A stretch of DNA of 6,698 nt from Natrialbaceae archaeon (GCA_003552325.1 PUKM01000199.1:1-6698), one strand, 5' to 3'. Shown: positions 1 through 5,846, counted from the stretch's first letter. Made by a program: numbers and translations. The notes: generated from the sequence alone by a model not told the origin.

Positions 1-513
1 ACACACGCCCCCGACCTCGAGCGCGTGAGCCTCCATCCGCTCTTTGCGCCCGAACGGGCACCCGGCTCGATTGCGGCCGTCTCCGCTGCATCGGGCCCCG
101 TCACTGACCGCCTGCTCGAGGCGCTCACGGCTAGCGGAAACACGATCCTCGAGACGACCGCAGCTGAACACGACCGGGCAATGTCGTCCGTCCAGGCGGC
201 CACACACGCCGCCGTGCTCGCGTTCGCGTTGAGTGCCGAACCGGTCCCAGACGGATTTGAGACGCCCATTTACGACGAACTGTCGACGCTCGCTGCGTAC
301 GTCACCGGCGGCACGCCACGCGTCTACCGAGATATTCAGGAGACCTTCGACGGTGCAGACGACGTCGCGGCCGCGGCTCGAGCCGTCGCTGTGGCGGAAG
401 GCGAGGAGTTCGATGCTCTCTACGAGCGGGCAGCCGAGCAGTGGGCCGCCGCCGACGAGGAGCTCACTGGCCAGTCCGAGAACACGACCATCCACAGCGG
501 TGACGACGAATGA
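1..513 (+). CDS. tyrA: Prephenate dehydrogenase (TyrA family), 3' portion only
   Basis: The frame is open from base 1, so this is the C-terminal part of a gene that starts before the window; the GTG at 25 is internal and not a start. About 170 codons are visible. TyrA oxidatively decarboxylates prephenate to 4-hydroxyphenylpyruvate with NAD(P)+ in tyrosine biosynthesis, in the cytoplasm. The visible part fits the all-helical C-terminal dimerisation domain. It opens with an 'LHPLFAPE' segment matching the family's 'HPMFGP' motif, and further on has 'AAEHDRAMSSVQAATHAAV', which matches the conserved 'HD..M...Q...H' helix of these enzymes. The N-terminal Rossmann domain lies outside the window. 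The tail is acidic and probably disordered, ending in GDDE. The stop overlaps the ATG of the methyltransferase gene by 4 bp, so the two are probably co-transcribed and translationally coupled. Identification rests on motif recall; an arogenate-preferring dehydrogenase of the same family cannot be excluded. Confidence 0.8.
   Translation, partial: THAPDLERVSLHPLFAPERAPGSIAAVSAASGPVTDRLLEALTASGNTILETTAAEHDRAMSSVQAATHAAVLAFALSAEPVPDGFETPIYDELSTLAAYVTGGTPRVYRDIQETFDGADDVAAAARAVAVAEGEEFDALYERAAEQWAAADEELTGQSENTTIHSGDDE
499..503 (+). promoter_or_regulatory. Shine-Dalgarno site for the methyltransferase gene
   Basis: GGTGA lies 6 nt before the ATG at 510, inside the last codons of tyrA. It matches the anti-Shine-Dalgarno 3' end of archaeal 16S rRNA. 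It supports the ATG at 510 as the start, and fits reinitiation or coupling across the ATGA overlap. Confidence 0.5.
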
Positions 514-2045
514 CTGACCACCGAGCAGCCGTCCGAGCAAACGCACAGTACCTCCGCCAGGTCCGACCGATCGATCCCGAAGAGATCAGCAGCTATATCG
601 ACGGCGAGCCACACCCTGCCGTGGTTCGGCAACTCCTGCGCGAGCAAGCAACGGATCTCGACCTCCTCGAGCGTGCGGACGGCACGTTCGTTCCGGTTGC
701 AGACGAGCCGGTCCCTCCGCAGTCGCTCGACCGTAACCCGATCACGGCGTTTCCAGCACGGTACGCCACCCGTCTGGAGGACGAACTGGTCGAGCGCTAC
801 GGCGTCAACTGGCACGAAGGGCCCACGGGTGACGTCCTCCGGTCGACGCTCCGCCGACTCAAAGCGCAGTACCTCGAGCGTCAGGACGTGACCTACGACG
901 AGGACGTCGCCGCCGCTTACGCGATTTATCACCTGCCAGGGTACTACGCAGCCATGCAGTACGTCCTCGAGGATTTGACGGCCCGTGGACTCCTGGGACG
1001 GAGCCTCCGCGTGCTCGACATCGGCGCTGGTGTTGGCGGCCCGGCACTCGGTCTCTGTGACTATCTTCCCGACGGCGCCCTCCTCGAGTATCACGCCGTC
1101 GAACCCGGCGATGGCGCGGCCTATCTCGAGGCCTTGCTCGAGGAAACCGGACGGAACGTCCATCCGACGGTTCATCGACGGCCCGTGGAATCGTTCGAGC
1201 CGCCATCGGGCGAGGATGGAACAGTGGGCGGCTTCGACCTCGTCTGTCTCTGTAACGTCCTCAGCGAACTCGAGGATCCAGAAACCGTCCTCCGGCAGGC
1301 TCTCGAGTGGACGGCGCCCGACGGGACGCTCCTGGCGATGGCCCCCGCCGACAAAAACGCCAGTATCGAACTGCGTCGCCTCGAGCGCGCCGTCGAGGAT
1401 ACAACGGTGACACCAGCCGGGCTCACTGGGGGAACTGAGAGTGAGGAAAACGACAGCGGAGGCGAGGAGAACACTGATACCCGAACCGTCACCGTCTACG
1501 GCCCCACCGTCCGCCTCTGGCAGGGTGAACGGCCCACCGACCGCGGCTGGTCCTTCGACGTCCGCCCCGACCTCGACGTGCCCGCTTTCCAGGCGAACCT
1601 GGACGAGGTGGGCGATGGGGATACGGCTGGCGAATTCGTGAACGTCGACGTCCAGTTCTCGTACGCCCTCTTCCGTCTCGATGGCACGCGCCACATCGAC
1701 CACACCCTCGAGGGGACGGGACAGGCGAAGATGGCCGAGATGGATCGCCACGTCACCGATCGGGTCGACCTGACGGCGGCGAAGCTGAGCCACTCGTTGA
1801 GTGAGACGGGGGCACGACGCGGTCATGGGCCGGCCCCGAATCCGGTGTTCAAAATTAGCGACGGGAGTGAAGCCGTCGACCACTACGCTGTCCTCACCGC
1901 CGAAACCGATCTCAACAGACCGCTCGTCGATGCCGCCTACGGGGCTCTCCTATCGTTCGAGAACGTCCTCGTCCTCTGGAACGACGACGAAGGGGCCTAC
2001 AACCTCGTGGTGGACGATGAAACGATCGTCGACCGCCTGGCCTGA
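510..2045 (+). CDS. Rsm22-like SAM-dependent methyltransferase
   Basis: A 511-residue cytoplasmic protein. Residues 1-100 are a haloarchaeal N-terminal region of no known motif. A Rossmann-type methyltransferase core follows: motif I 'VLDIGAGVGG' at residues 168-177, an acidic strand end 'HAVEPGD' after it, and motif IV 'CNVLSEL' at 248-254. The C-terminal part has 'RLWQGERPTDRGWSFDVRP' around 335-353 and 'VQFSYALFRLDG' further on, which recall the Rsm22 (mitochondrial small-subunit assembly) family, whose members associate with the small ribosomal subunit. Residues about 303-325 form a Gly/Glu/Asn/Ser-rich acidic linker between core and C-terminal part. Only three cysteines are present (183, 246, 248), so the cysteine cluster known from METTL17/Rsm22 Fe-S proteins is not there. 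The gene overlaps tyrA by 4 bp. The methyltransferase fold is secure; the Rsm22 assignment is by recall; the RNA or protein substrate is unknown. Confidence 0.75.
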   Translation: MTDHRAAVRANAQYLRQVRPIDPEEISSYIDGEPHPAVVRQLLREQATDLDLLERADGTFVPVADEPVPPQSLDRNPITAFPARYATRLEDELVERYGVNWHEGPTGDVLRSTLRRLKAQYLERQDVTYDEDVAAAYAIYHLPGYYAAMQYVLEDLTARGLLGRSLRVLDIGAGVGGPALGLCDYLPDGALLEYHAVEPGDGAAYLEALLEETGRNVHPTVHRRPVESFEPPSGEDGTVGGFDLVCLCNVLSELEDPETVLRQALEWTAPDGTLLAMAPADKNASIELRRLERAVEDTTVTPAGLTGGTESEENDSGGEENTDTRTVTVYGPTVRLWQGERPTDRGWSFDVRPDLDVPAFQANLDEVGDGDTAGEFVNVDVQFSYALFRLDGTRHIDHTLEGTGQAKMAEMDRHVTDRVDLTAAKLSHSLSETGARRGHGPAPNPVFKISDGSEAVDHYAVLTAETDLNRPLVDAAYGALLSFENVLVLWNDDEGAYNLVVDDETIVDRLA

Positions 2046-2059
2046 CATGTGCGGACACG

Positions 2060-2086
2060 GCGGGCAACACCCTCGCCATTGCCCGC
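2060..2086 (+). terminator. Hairpin after the methyltransferase gene, possible terminator
   Basis: A perfect 8-bp inverted repeat, GCGGGCAA at 2060-2067 and TTGCCCGC at 2079-2086, with an 11-nt loop, begins 15 bases after the stop codon. A short T run (TTTT, about 2098-2101) follows 11 nt later rather than immediately, so it is not a textbook intrinsic terminator. Archaeal termination often relies on T-rich stretches alone. It could also be an RNA-processing or stability structure at the end of the tyrA-methyltransferase transcript. Confidence 0.4.
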
Positions 2087-2094
2087 AAACGGTG

Positions 2095-2106
2095 GACTTT
2101 TCGAGT
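2095..2106 (+). promoter_or_regulatory. Possible surE promoter (weak TATA-like element)
   Basis: A T-rich segment, ACTTTTCGAG, is centred about 26 bp upstream of the surE ATG at 2126, the spacing expected for a leaderless haloarchaeal transcript. It is a poor TATA match. There is no usable Shine-Dalgarno site: the GG at 2119-2120 is too close to the ATG. This agrees with a leaderless start. Confidence 0.3.
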
Positions 2107-2125
2107 TCGCAACATACTGGAAGAT

Positions 2126-2980
2126 ATGAGCGACTCTCTCGAGATTCTCTTAACCAACGACGACGGTATCGATAGCCCTGGCATCCGCGCGCTCTACGAT
2201 GGGCTGAGCGACGTCGGAGACGTCACCGTCGTTGCACCTGCTACCGACCAGAGCGCCATCGGCCGCGCCATCTCCCACGAAGTCGACGTGACCGAACACG
2301 AACTCGGGTACGCCGTCGGTGGCACCCCCGTCGACTGCGTGGTCGCCGCCCTCGCCGAGCTGTTCCCGGGCCCACAGCACGAACCCGACCTCGTCGTCTC
2401 CGGCTGTAACAGAGGCGCGAATTTGGGGGAGTACGTCCTGGGTCGCTCCGGTACCGTCAGCGCCGCCGTCGAAGCCGCCTTCCACGGGCTTCCCGCCATC
2501 GCCGCCTCGCTGTACGTTCCCGCCGTCGGCGACATCGCGTTCGAAGAGATCACGACGACACCCGATCAGTATACGCTCGCCGTCGACGCCACGACCTATC
2601 TCGCCGAACACGCCCTCGATAACGGGGTCTTCGACACCGTCTCGTACCTCAACGTGAACGCGCCGATCCCGAGCAGCGTCAGCGACGAAGTCGATCTCGC
2701 CCCACTCGAGCTCACCCGGCCATCGAAACGCTACGAAATGGATGCCGTCCGCACGGACGACGGCCTCGTCGTCACCGACCGTGTCTGGGAAGAGATGGAC
2801 CCCTCGATTATCCCCGACCCCGAGGGAACGGACCGCCGCGCCGTCGCCGAGGGACGGATCAGCGTCACACCGCTTACCGTCCCTCACTCCGTCACGGATG
2901 CTGAGACGTTGCTGGATCTGGTCGACGGCTTCGCCGGCCTCGAGCGCCCGACCGAAGCCTCTGCTGAGACCGACGACTGA
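2126..2980 (+). CDS. surE: 5'/3'-nucleotidase SurE
   Basis: A 284-residue cytoplasmic metal-dependent phosphatase that removes phosphate from 5'- and 3'-mononucleotides; some members also act on short polyphosphate. The family signature is complete. 'LTNDDGIDSPGI' at residues 9-20 supplies metal ligands D12 and D13. S43 lies in 'DQSAIGRA'. 'GGTPVDC' is at 65-71. 'SGCNRGANLG' at 92-101 supplies ligand N95, and 'GRSGTVSAA' is at 106-114. The C-terminal part ends in the usual 'ISVTPL' segment followed by a helix. The length is slightly above bacterial SurE (about 250) because of an acidic C-terminal tail, common in haloarchaea. The family normally has Ile where C94 sits, a conservative oddity. 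The Rdx gene starts 8 bp after the stop, so the two are probably one transcript. The leaderless ATG at 2126 places the NDD motif at its usual distance from the N-terminus. Confidence 0.95.
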   Translation: MSDSLEILLTNDDGIDSPGIRALYDGLSDVGDVTVVAPATDQSAIGRAISHEVDVTEHELGYAVGGTPVDCVVAALAELFPGPQHEPDLVVSGCNRGANLGEYVLGRSGTVSAAVEAAFHGLPAIAASLYVPAVGDIAFEEITTTPDQYTLAVDATTYLAEHALDNGVFDTVSYLNVNAPIPSSVSDEVDLAPLELTRPSKRYEMDAVRTDDGLVVTDRVWEEMDPSIIPDPEGTDRRAVAEGRISVTPLTVPHSVTDAETLLDLVDGFAGLERPTEASAETDD

Positions 2981-2988
2981 CCACACCA

Positions 2989-3234
2989 ATGGCGATCATC
3001 GAAATCGAATACTGTCACTCCTGTGGCTTCCTCGAGCGCGCACTCAGCGTCCAGGAAGCGACGTTGCGTGCGCTCGCACCGACGGTCGAGGCGGCGACGC
3101 TTGCCGTGGGTGACCACGGGGTGTTCGTCGTCCGGGTGGACGGCGAAATCGTCTTCGACGTCACGACGGACACCTTCGACGTCGACGCCATCGTTCGTGC
3201 CGTCCGTCGTGCGTGTGACGAGCGCTCGCGGTGA
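2989..3234 (+). CDS. Rdx / selenoprotein W-like thioredoxin-fold protein
   Basis: A small 81-residue protein beginning with a beta strand, 'MAIIEIEY', then the redox motif C9-H-S-C12 and a helix. This is the layout of the SelW/SelT/SelH (Rdx) family, in which the second or first Cys can be selenocysteine; here both are ordinary Cys. The segment 'GVFVVRVDGEIVFD' (about residues 44-57) matches the conserved beta hairpin of the family, and the C-terminal helix 'VDAIVRAVRRAC' carries one more Cys. The likely role is a cytoplasmic thiol oxidoreductase; the partner is unknown. The 8-bp gap after surE points to co-transcription. Homologous haloarchaeal proteins are annotated only as 'Rdx family', and I know of no assigned reaction. 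Confidence 0.8.
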   Translation: MAIIEIEYCHSCGFLERALSVQEATLRALAPTVEAATLAVGDHGVFVVRVDGEIVFDVTTDTFDVDAIVRAVRRACDERSR

Positions 3235-3260
3235 CGGCTCTCCCCACCGTTCTCGAGCCG
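3235..3260 (+). terminator. Inverted repeat after the Rdx gene, possible terminator
   Basis: CGGCTC at 3235-3240 and GAGCCG at 3255-3260 form a 6-bp stem with a 14-nt loop, starting at the base after the stop codon. No strong T run follows. This is weak evidence only; it may simply mark the 3' end of the surE-Rdx unit. Confidence 0.25.
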
Positions 3261-3293
3261 AGATTGTCTCGAAAACCGAGTCGACGCCACACA

Positions 3294-3324
3294 CATATAC
3301 CCATGCAAGCATATGGATTAGATA
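3294..3324 (+). promoter_or_regulatory. Promoter region with overlapping dyads upstream of the winged-helix gene
   Basis: Three AT-rich candidates lie here in otherwise GC-rich DNA: CATATAC at 3294-3300, CATATGG at 3310-3316 and ATTAGATA at 3317-3324. The first would give a leader of about 38 nt, enough to carry the Shine-Dalgarno site; the last would put the transcript start almost on that site. Dyads overlap them: ATGC-AA-GCAT at 3303-3312, CCAT...ATGG at 3301-3316, and CATAT...ATATG at 3294-3315. Such symmetry beside a DNA-binding protein gene could be an autoregulatory operator, but the arms are short. Confidence 0.4.
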
Positions 3325-3347
3325 GACCCGCATCCCCCCTGGTGACT

Positions 3348-3354
3348 GGTGATC
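3348..3354 (+). promoter_or_regulatory. Strong Shine-Dalgarno site that fixes the start at 3361
   Basis: GGTGATC is a 7-base match to the complement of the archaeal 16S rRNA 3' end, 6 nt before the ATG at 3361. A second GGTGA lies at 3341-3345. This favours ATG 3361 over the in-frame GTG at 3349, which is part of the site itself. Confidence 0.65.
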
Positions 3355-3360
3355 ACAACA

Positions 3361-3759
3361 ATGGTACTCAACTCACTCCGAGACCGCCTCTCTTCGCTCT
3401 TCGGATCGGACACAGACGACACGGACGCACAGTCATCGACCGACGGTGGTACGGCCGCCACAGCCCCGCCATCGGCAGACGAAGAACGGCTCAGTTACGC
3501 CGAGCAGGTTGAATACGGCGTCGACGAGCGCGACCTCTCCGACGAGGACCGGATTCTCCGCCTGCTGGTCAAACGCGGTGGACGCGTCGATGAAACGACG
3601 ATCCTCGAGGAAACGGGGTGGAGTGAAGACCACCTGGAAACCGTCGTCACCGAGATGGAAGACGACGACCAGATCAGCGCGATTACCGTCGGCCGAAAAC
3701 ACGTCATCTGCCGACGTGGGTTCGAACCGAAAGGGTATCGCTCGCACCTCCACGAGTGA
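3361..3759 (+). CDS. Winged helix-turn-helix domain protein, haloarchaeal
   Basis: A 132-residue protein. Residues 1-14, 'MVLNSLRDRLSSLFG', form a short amphipathic helix. Residues 16-45 are a low-complexity Asp/Ser/Thr/Ala linker, probably disordered. Residues 59-116 fit a winged helix-turn-helix: 'LSDEDRILRLLVKRGGRV' (helix 1), 'DETTILEETG' (helix 2), 'WSEDHLETVVTEMEDDDQI' (recognition helix), then the strand pair 'ISAITVGRKHVICRRG' as the wing. This resembles the haloarchaeal MarR-like DNA-binding domains that read 'GGR...E...E.TGWS...V...L..ME'. The N-terminal helix plus linker is also seen in some haloarchaeal regulators of unknown target. It stands alone between the Rdx gene and the copper unit, with its own promoter and Shine-Dalgarno site. 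It might regulate itself or the TauE/SafE gene 259 bp downstream; this is only proximity. There are two basic residues in the recognition helix region at most, so DNA binding is likely but not certain. Confidence 0.7.
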   Translation: MVLNSLRDRLSSLFGSDTDDTDAQSSTDGGTAATAPPSADEERLSYAEQVEYGVDERDLSDEDRILRLLVKRGGRVDETTILEETGWSEDHLETVVTEMEDDDQISAITVGRKHVICRRGFEPKGYRSHLHE

Positions 3760-4018
3760 GGCTACGTGACCGCAGGCACGCAGTAGTGCGTTGGACCGTT
3801 TACTCCCCGGACGACACCTGACACAGCGCTTTCTCGCTTCTCGAGACGGGCACGCTCGCGTCTCCTGAAATCTCGATCACTCCCCACGCCGCAGACGGTG
3901 TCTCGTGTGTGGCCTCGGTGAGGGGCGTCTCGACGGCGAGACGGCAGGTCGACGCGTCGAACACATTCGACTTCTGCACCAGATTTCTCTTGAGTCGTCC
4001 GTCCGTACCGGTCGTCGA
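3760..4018. other. Gap of 259 bp between the winged-helix and TauE/SafE genes
   Basis: It contains a short hairpin, ACGCA-GTAG-TGCGT at 3778-3791, 19 bp after the stop codon, which might end the winged-helix transcript. From 3803 to 4018 the GC content is biased by codon phase: my hand count gives about 76% at one phase against 56-57% at the other two. That phase is the third position of a minus-strand frame stopping at 3800, and of a plus-strand frame reading through 3822-4154, but not of the TauE/SafE frame. So it is not an N-terminal extension of that gene. It may be an unrecognised small gene, a gene remnant, or chance. A weak T-rich element near 3982-3991 could serve the downstream gene. 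Confidence 0.4.
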
Positions 4019-4834
4019 ATGCGCATCGTACTCGGGAGCTGCCACGATCCCGCCCTCGACCCACTGGCCGTTGAACCCCTCAGTCTCGGCATTTTCTTTC
4101 TCATCGGGCTGCTCGGTGGCGCACACTGTCTTGGGATGTGTGGACCACTGGTGACCGTCTACGCCGACCGGCTCACGGAAACCGATGGGGGGCGAACCGA
4201 CGTCTTGACCCTCCGTGATATCCGCCAGCACGGGTTGTTCAATCTCGGCCGAGCAACGAGCTACGCACTGCTCGGTGGACTGTTCGGTCTCGCGGGAACG
4301 GTGGCGTTCGTCACTCCCCGAACCCTCTCCACCGTTGTTACCGACGTCCATCTCTTTGCCGGCGTCATCGTCGGACTCATCATTATCGCGCTCGGCGTGA
4401 GCTACCTCACCGGACGAACCTCGCTCGGTGGGGGCGTCTCTATCCCGATTTTCGGGCCGTTGCTCGCACGCATCCAGGGTCGGTTGCTCGCTCACGTCGA
4501 CGAATGGGTTGGCGACGTTCGGATCGTCGGTCTCGGTGGTGCTCACGGTCTGTTGCCCTGTCCGATCATCTATCCGGCCTACCTGTACGCGTTTATTCTC
4601 GGGTCGCCGGTTGCCGGGGCCGCCTCCCTCGCTGTCCTCGGACTGGGGACGATCCCATCGCTGTTTCTGTACGCGACGCTCTTTCAGTCGGTGAGCCCCC
4701 AGACACGACTCCGTCTACATCGCGTCCTCGGCGTCGCGTTCATCGTCCTCGGGTACATCCCACTTCAGCATGGACTGGCGAGTATCGGTGTTCCACTCCC
4801 GCATCCGAATATTCCGTACTATCAGCCGCTGTGA
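4019..4834 (+). CDS. TauE/SafE (DsbD_2-like) membrane protein, probable copper or cytochrome-oxidase assembly role
   Basis: From the ATG at 4019 the protein has 271 residues and about six membrane helices (near 21-48, 75-101, 110-132, 163-192, 194-222 and 230-252). The first helix carries 'GGAHCLGMCGP' at 33-43 (H36, C37, C41), matching the 'GxxHCxGMCG' signature of the family once annotated as sulfite exporter TauE/SafE, whose members sit beside cytochrome cbb3/caa3 assembly genes. Helix 4 has 'GGAHGLLPCP' at 173-182 (H176, P180, C181). The two motifs look like the two halves of an internal duplication, as in CcdA/DsbD. An extra C8-H9 pair lies in the short N-terminal segment. The frame is open back to 3905, but upstream codons lack third-position GC, so 4019 is the better start. 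The SCO gene follows after 51 bp, which points to copper handling or thiol-reductant transfer at the membrane. Anion export is less likely. Substrate direction is not determined. Confidence 0.8.
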   Translation: MRIVLGSCHDPALDPLAVEPLSLGIFFLIGLLGGAHCLGMCGPLVTVYADRLTETDGGRTDVLTLRDIRQHGLFNLGRATSYALLGGLFGLAGTVAFVTPRTLSTVVTDVHLFAGVIVGLIIIALGVSYLTGRTSLGGGVSIPIFGPLLARIQGRLLAHVDEWVGDVRIVGLGGAHGLLPCPIIYPAYLYAFILGSPVAGAASLAVLGLGTIPSLFLYATLFQSVSPQTRLRLHRVLGVAFIVLGYIPLQHGLASIGVPLPHPNIPYYQPL

Positions 4835-4837
4835 TTC

Positions 4838-4862
4838 GGTTATTGAACCAGTCGGGTTATTC
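4838..4862 (+). promoter_or_regulatory. Promoter of the SCO gene, with a small dyad upstream
   Basis: TTATTC at 4857-4862 is centred about 26 bp before the ATG at 4886, the expected TATA position for a leaderless haloarchaeal gene. GGTT-ATTG-AACC at 4838-4849 is a 4-bp-arm dyad just upstream and could be an operator or chance. The SCO gene may therefore be transcribed on its own as well as from the upstream gene. Confidence 0.4.
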
Positions 4863-4885
4863 TCTCGAGGTCCAAAGGCGCCCAT

Positions 4886-5566
4886 ATGGATCGGCGAGCC
4901 TACCTCGGTGCACTTGGAACGGGCGGGACACTCGCGCTGGCAGGATGTGTGAGTGGTATCTTCGAAGACCAACCCGAGGACGTTATCCTCTCACCATCCG
5001 ACGACCAGCACGCAGAGAGCAGTACCCTTCCTTACCCTGCCTATGGGGAACCCATCCCCTCGTTCGAGCTCCCCGACCCGCTGCGTGACGCCGTTATCGA
5101 TACCGACCAACTGGACACGACACATCTCATCACGACCTTCTTCGCGGCGTGCCCAGCTGAATGTGGAGTGCTGATCAGACGGCTGGCCGAGATACAGTCG
5201 ATGACGAACGACAACGGACTCACCGATGCCGTCGACTACCTGGTGATCACGTTCGACCCAGAACGCGATGACGCCGACATGCTCCGAGAGAACGCCCAGA
5301 TGCACACCGTCGACCTCGAGGCCGGCAACTGGTATTATCTCCGTCCGGACGATGACGAAGAAGCCAGCGACATCGTCGAAGACAAACTCGGACTCGAGTA
5401 CGAGCGGATCGACGAGAGCGAACGCATGGACACCTACGATTTTAACCACATCGTCGTCACGTTCCTCGTCAATCCCGAGGGCGTCGTCGAGCGCGCCTAT
5501 CGCGGTGAGGCCCTCAATCGCGAACAGGTTGCTTCCGACATCGAAACTGTCGTCTCAAACTCGTAG
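4886..5566 (+). CDS. SCO1/SenC family copper chaperone lipoprotein, Tat-exported
   Basis: A 226-residue thioredoxin-fold protein on the outer face of the membrane. The N-terminus has twin arginines R3-R4, a short hydrophobic stretch and a lipobox 'LALAGC' with C21 as the expected lipid anchor, typical of haloarchaeal Tat lipoproteins. Residues 22-60 are a disordered acidic linker. The SCO copper site is present: 'CPAEC' at 89-93 (CxxxC) and H188 in 'DFNHIVVTFLVNPEG'. The conserved 'ITFDPERDDADML' segment lies between them. SCO proteins load copper into the CuA site of cytochrome oxidase or reduce its thiols. The preceding TauE/SafE gene supports that role. The family usually has 'CPxxCP'; here Gly follows the second Cys, as in several haloarchaeal members. 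The copper partner oxidase is not in the window. A general peroxiredoxin-like role is possible but less likely given the CxxxC plus His set. Confidence 0.9.
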   Translation: MDRRAYLGALGTGGTLALAGCVSGIFEDQPEDVILSPSDDQHAESSTLPYPAYGEPIPSFELPDPLRDAVIDTDQLDTTHLITTFFAACPAECGVLIRRLAEIQSMTNDNGLTDAVDYLVITFDPERDDADMLRENAQMHTVDLEAGNWYYLRPDDDEEASDIVEDKLGLEYERIDESERMDTYDFNHIVVTFLVNPEGVVERAYRGEALNREQVASDIETVVSNS

Positions 5567-5722
5567 TCGCACTCGAGTGGTGGCTGCAGGTTCACGAGGG
5601 TGGAGGTCGCACTCTCGAGGGTGTTGTCATCGCCGACGCCGGAACGATATCTTGAGTGTGGCACGTGACGGGCGATGAACTCCGAGAGACGCCTGTGCTG
5701 TCTGATTTCGCATCGATAACGC

Positions 5723-5749
5723 TGGCTTCGCCTAGATTTGAACCCGAAG
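5723..5749 (-). repeat. Degenerate copy of the tRNA-Ala 3' end, possible att-like relic
   Basis: This 27-base segment matches the last 27 bases of the tRNA-Ala gene (5854-5880) at 21 of 27 positions by eye, in the same orientation, 131 bp apart. The T-loop part, GATTTGAACCCG on the plus strand, is identical, and the match runs exactly to the discriminator end (CCA on the minus strand). The T-stem can no longer pair and no other part of a tRNA is recognisable nearby. This fits the remnant of an integration site or of a lost tandem tRNA. The T-loop consensus alone would explain about 10 of the matches. Confidence 0.5.
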
Positions 5750-5784
5750 GAAGACGTTCGCTCGGTTCGCTCGCGCTGGGACTT

Positions 5785-5803
5785 CCGGGGCTTCAAACCC
5801 CGG
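5785..5803 (-). repeat. GC-rich hairpin with a T-arm-like loop
   Basis: CCGGGG at 5785-5790 and CCCCGG at 5798-5803 form a perfect 6-bp stem around a 7-nt loop, CTTCAAA. The layout (G/C stem, seven-base loop containing TTCAA) recalls a tRNA T-arm read on the plus strand, though its pairing register differs from a real one. On the minus strand it lies downstream of the tRNA-Ala terminator and could act as a second stop. Confidence 0.4.
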
Positions 5804-5808
5804 CTTCG

Positions 5809-5846
5809 ACGAAAATAGCCACGGCTCGTGAGTTTGCTCGCCGTGG
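5809..5846 (-). terminator. Intrinsic-type terminator of tRNA-Ala
   Basis: On the minus strand, CCACGGC (5846-5840) pairs with GCCGTGG (5825-5819), and inner GAG (5839-5837) pairs with CTC (5832-5830) around a 4-nt loop, leaving a 4-nt bulge. The hairpin starts 7 nt after the tRNA 3' end and is followed by ATTTT (5816-5812). This is a convincing stop for the tRNA transcript. Confidence 0.6.

Noticed and set aside
420..1883. Long minus-strand open frame of 487 codons opposite the methyltransferase gene
   Set aside because: The plus-strand gene has recognisable methyltransferase motifs. The minus frame has no recognised domain and follows the usual antisense shadow pattern of GC-rich genes.
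2150..2989. Minus-strand open frame of 279 codons opposite surE
   Set aside because: The plus strand encodes the complete SurE signature; the antisense translation is a repetitive Gly/Asp/Val-rich shadow.
3905..4018. N-terminal extension of the TauE/SafE gene from a GTG at 3905
   Set aside because: In this frame the third positions are only about 57% GC here, against the higher value expected for a haloarchaeal gene. The ATG at 4019 leaves a normal short segment before the first membrane helix.
4046..4546. Upstream half of the minus-strand frame that stops at 3800
   Set aside because: It lies wholly over the TauE/SafE gene and is explained as its shadow. Only the part over the intergenic gap is kept as a finding.
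4504..5088. Plus-strand open frame crossing from the TauE/SafE gene into the SCO gene
   Set aside because: It is Arg/Pro/Ser-rich, out of frame with two recognised genes, and has no domain.
5723..5820. Second, complete tRNA gene next to tRNA-Ala
   Set aside because: Only the 3' end is recognisable; the T-stem does not pair and no anticodon or D arm can be found.
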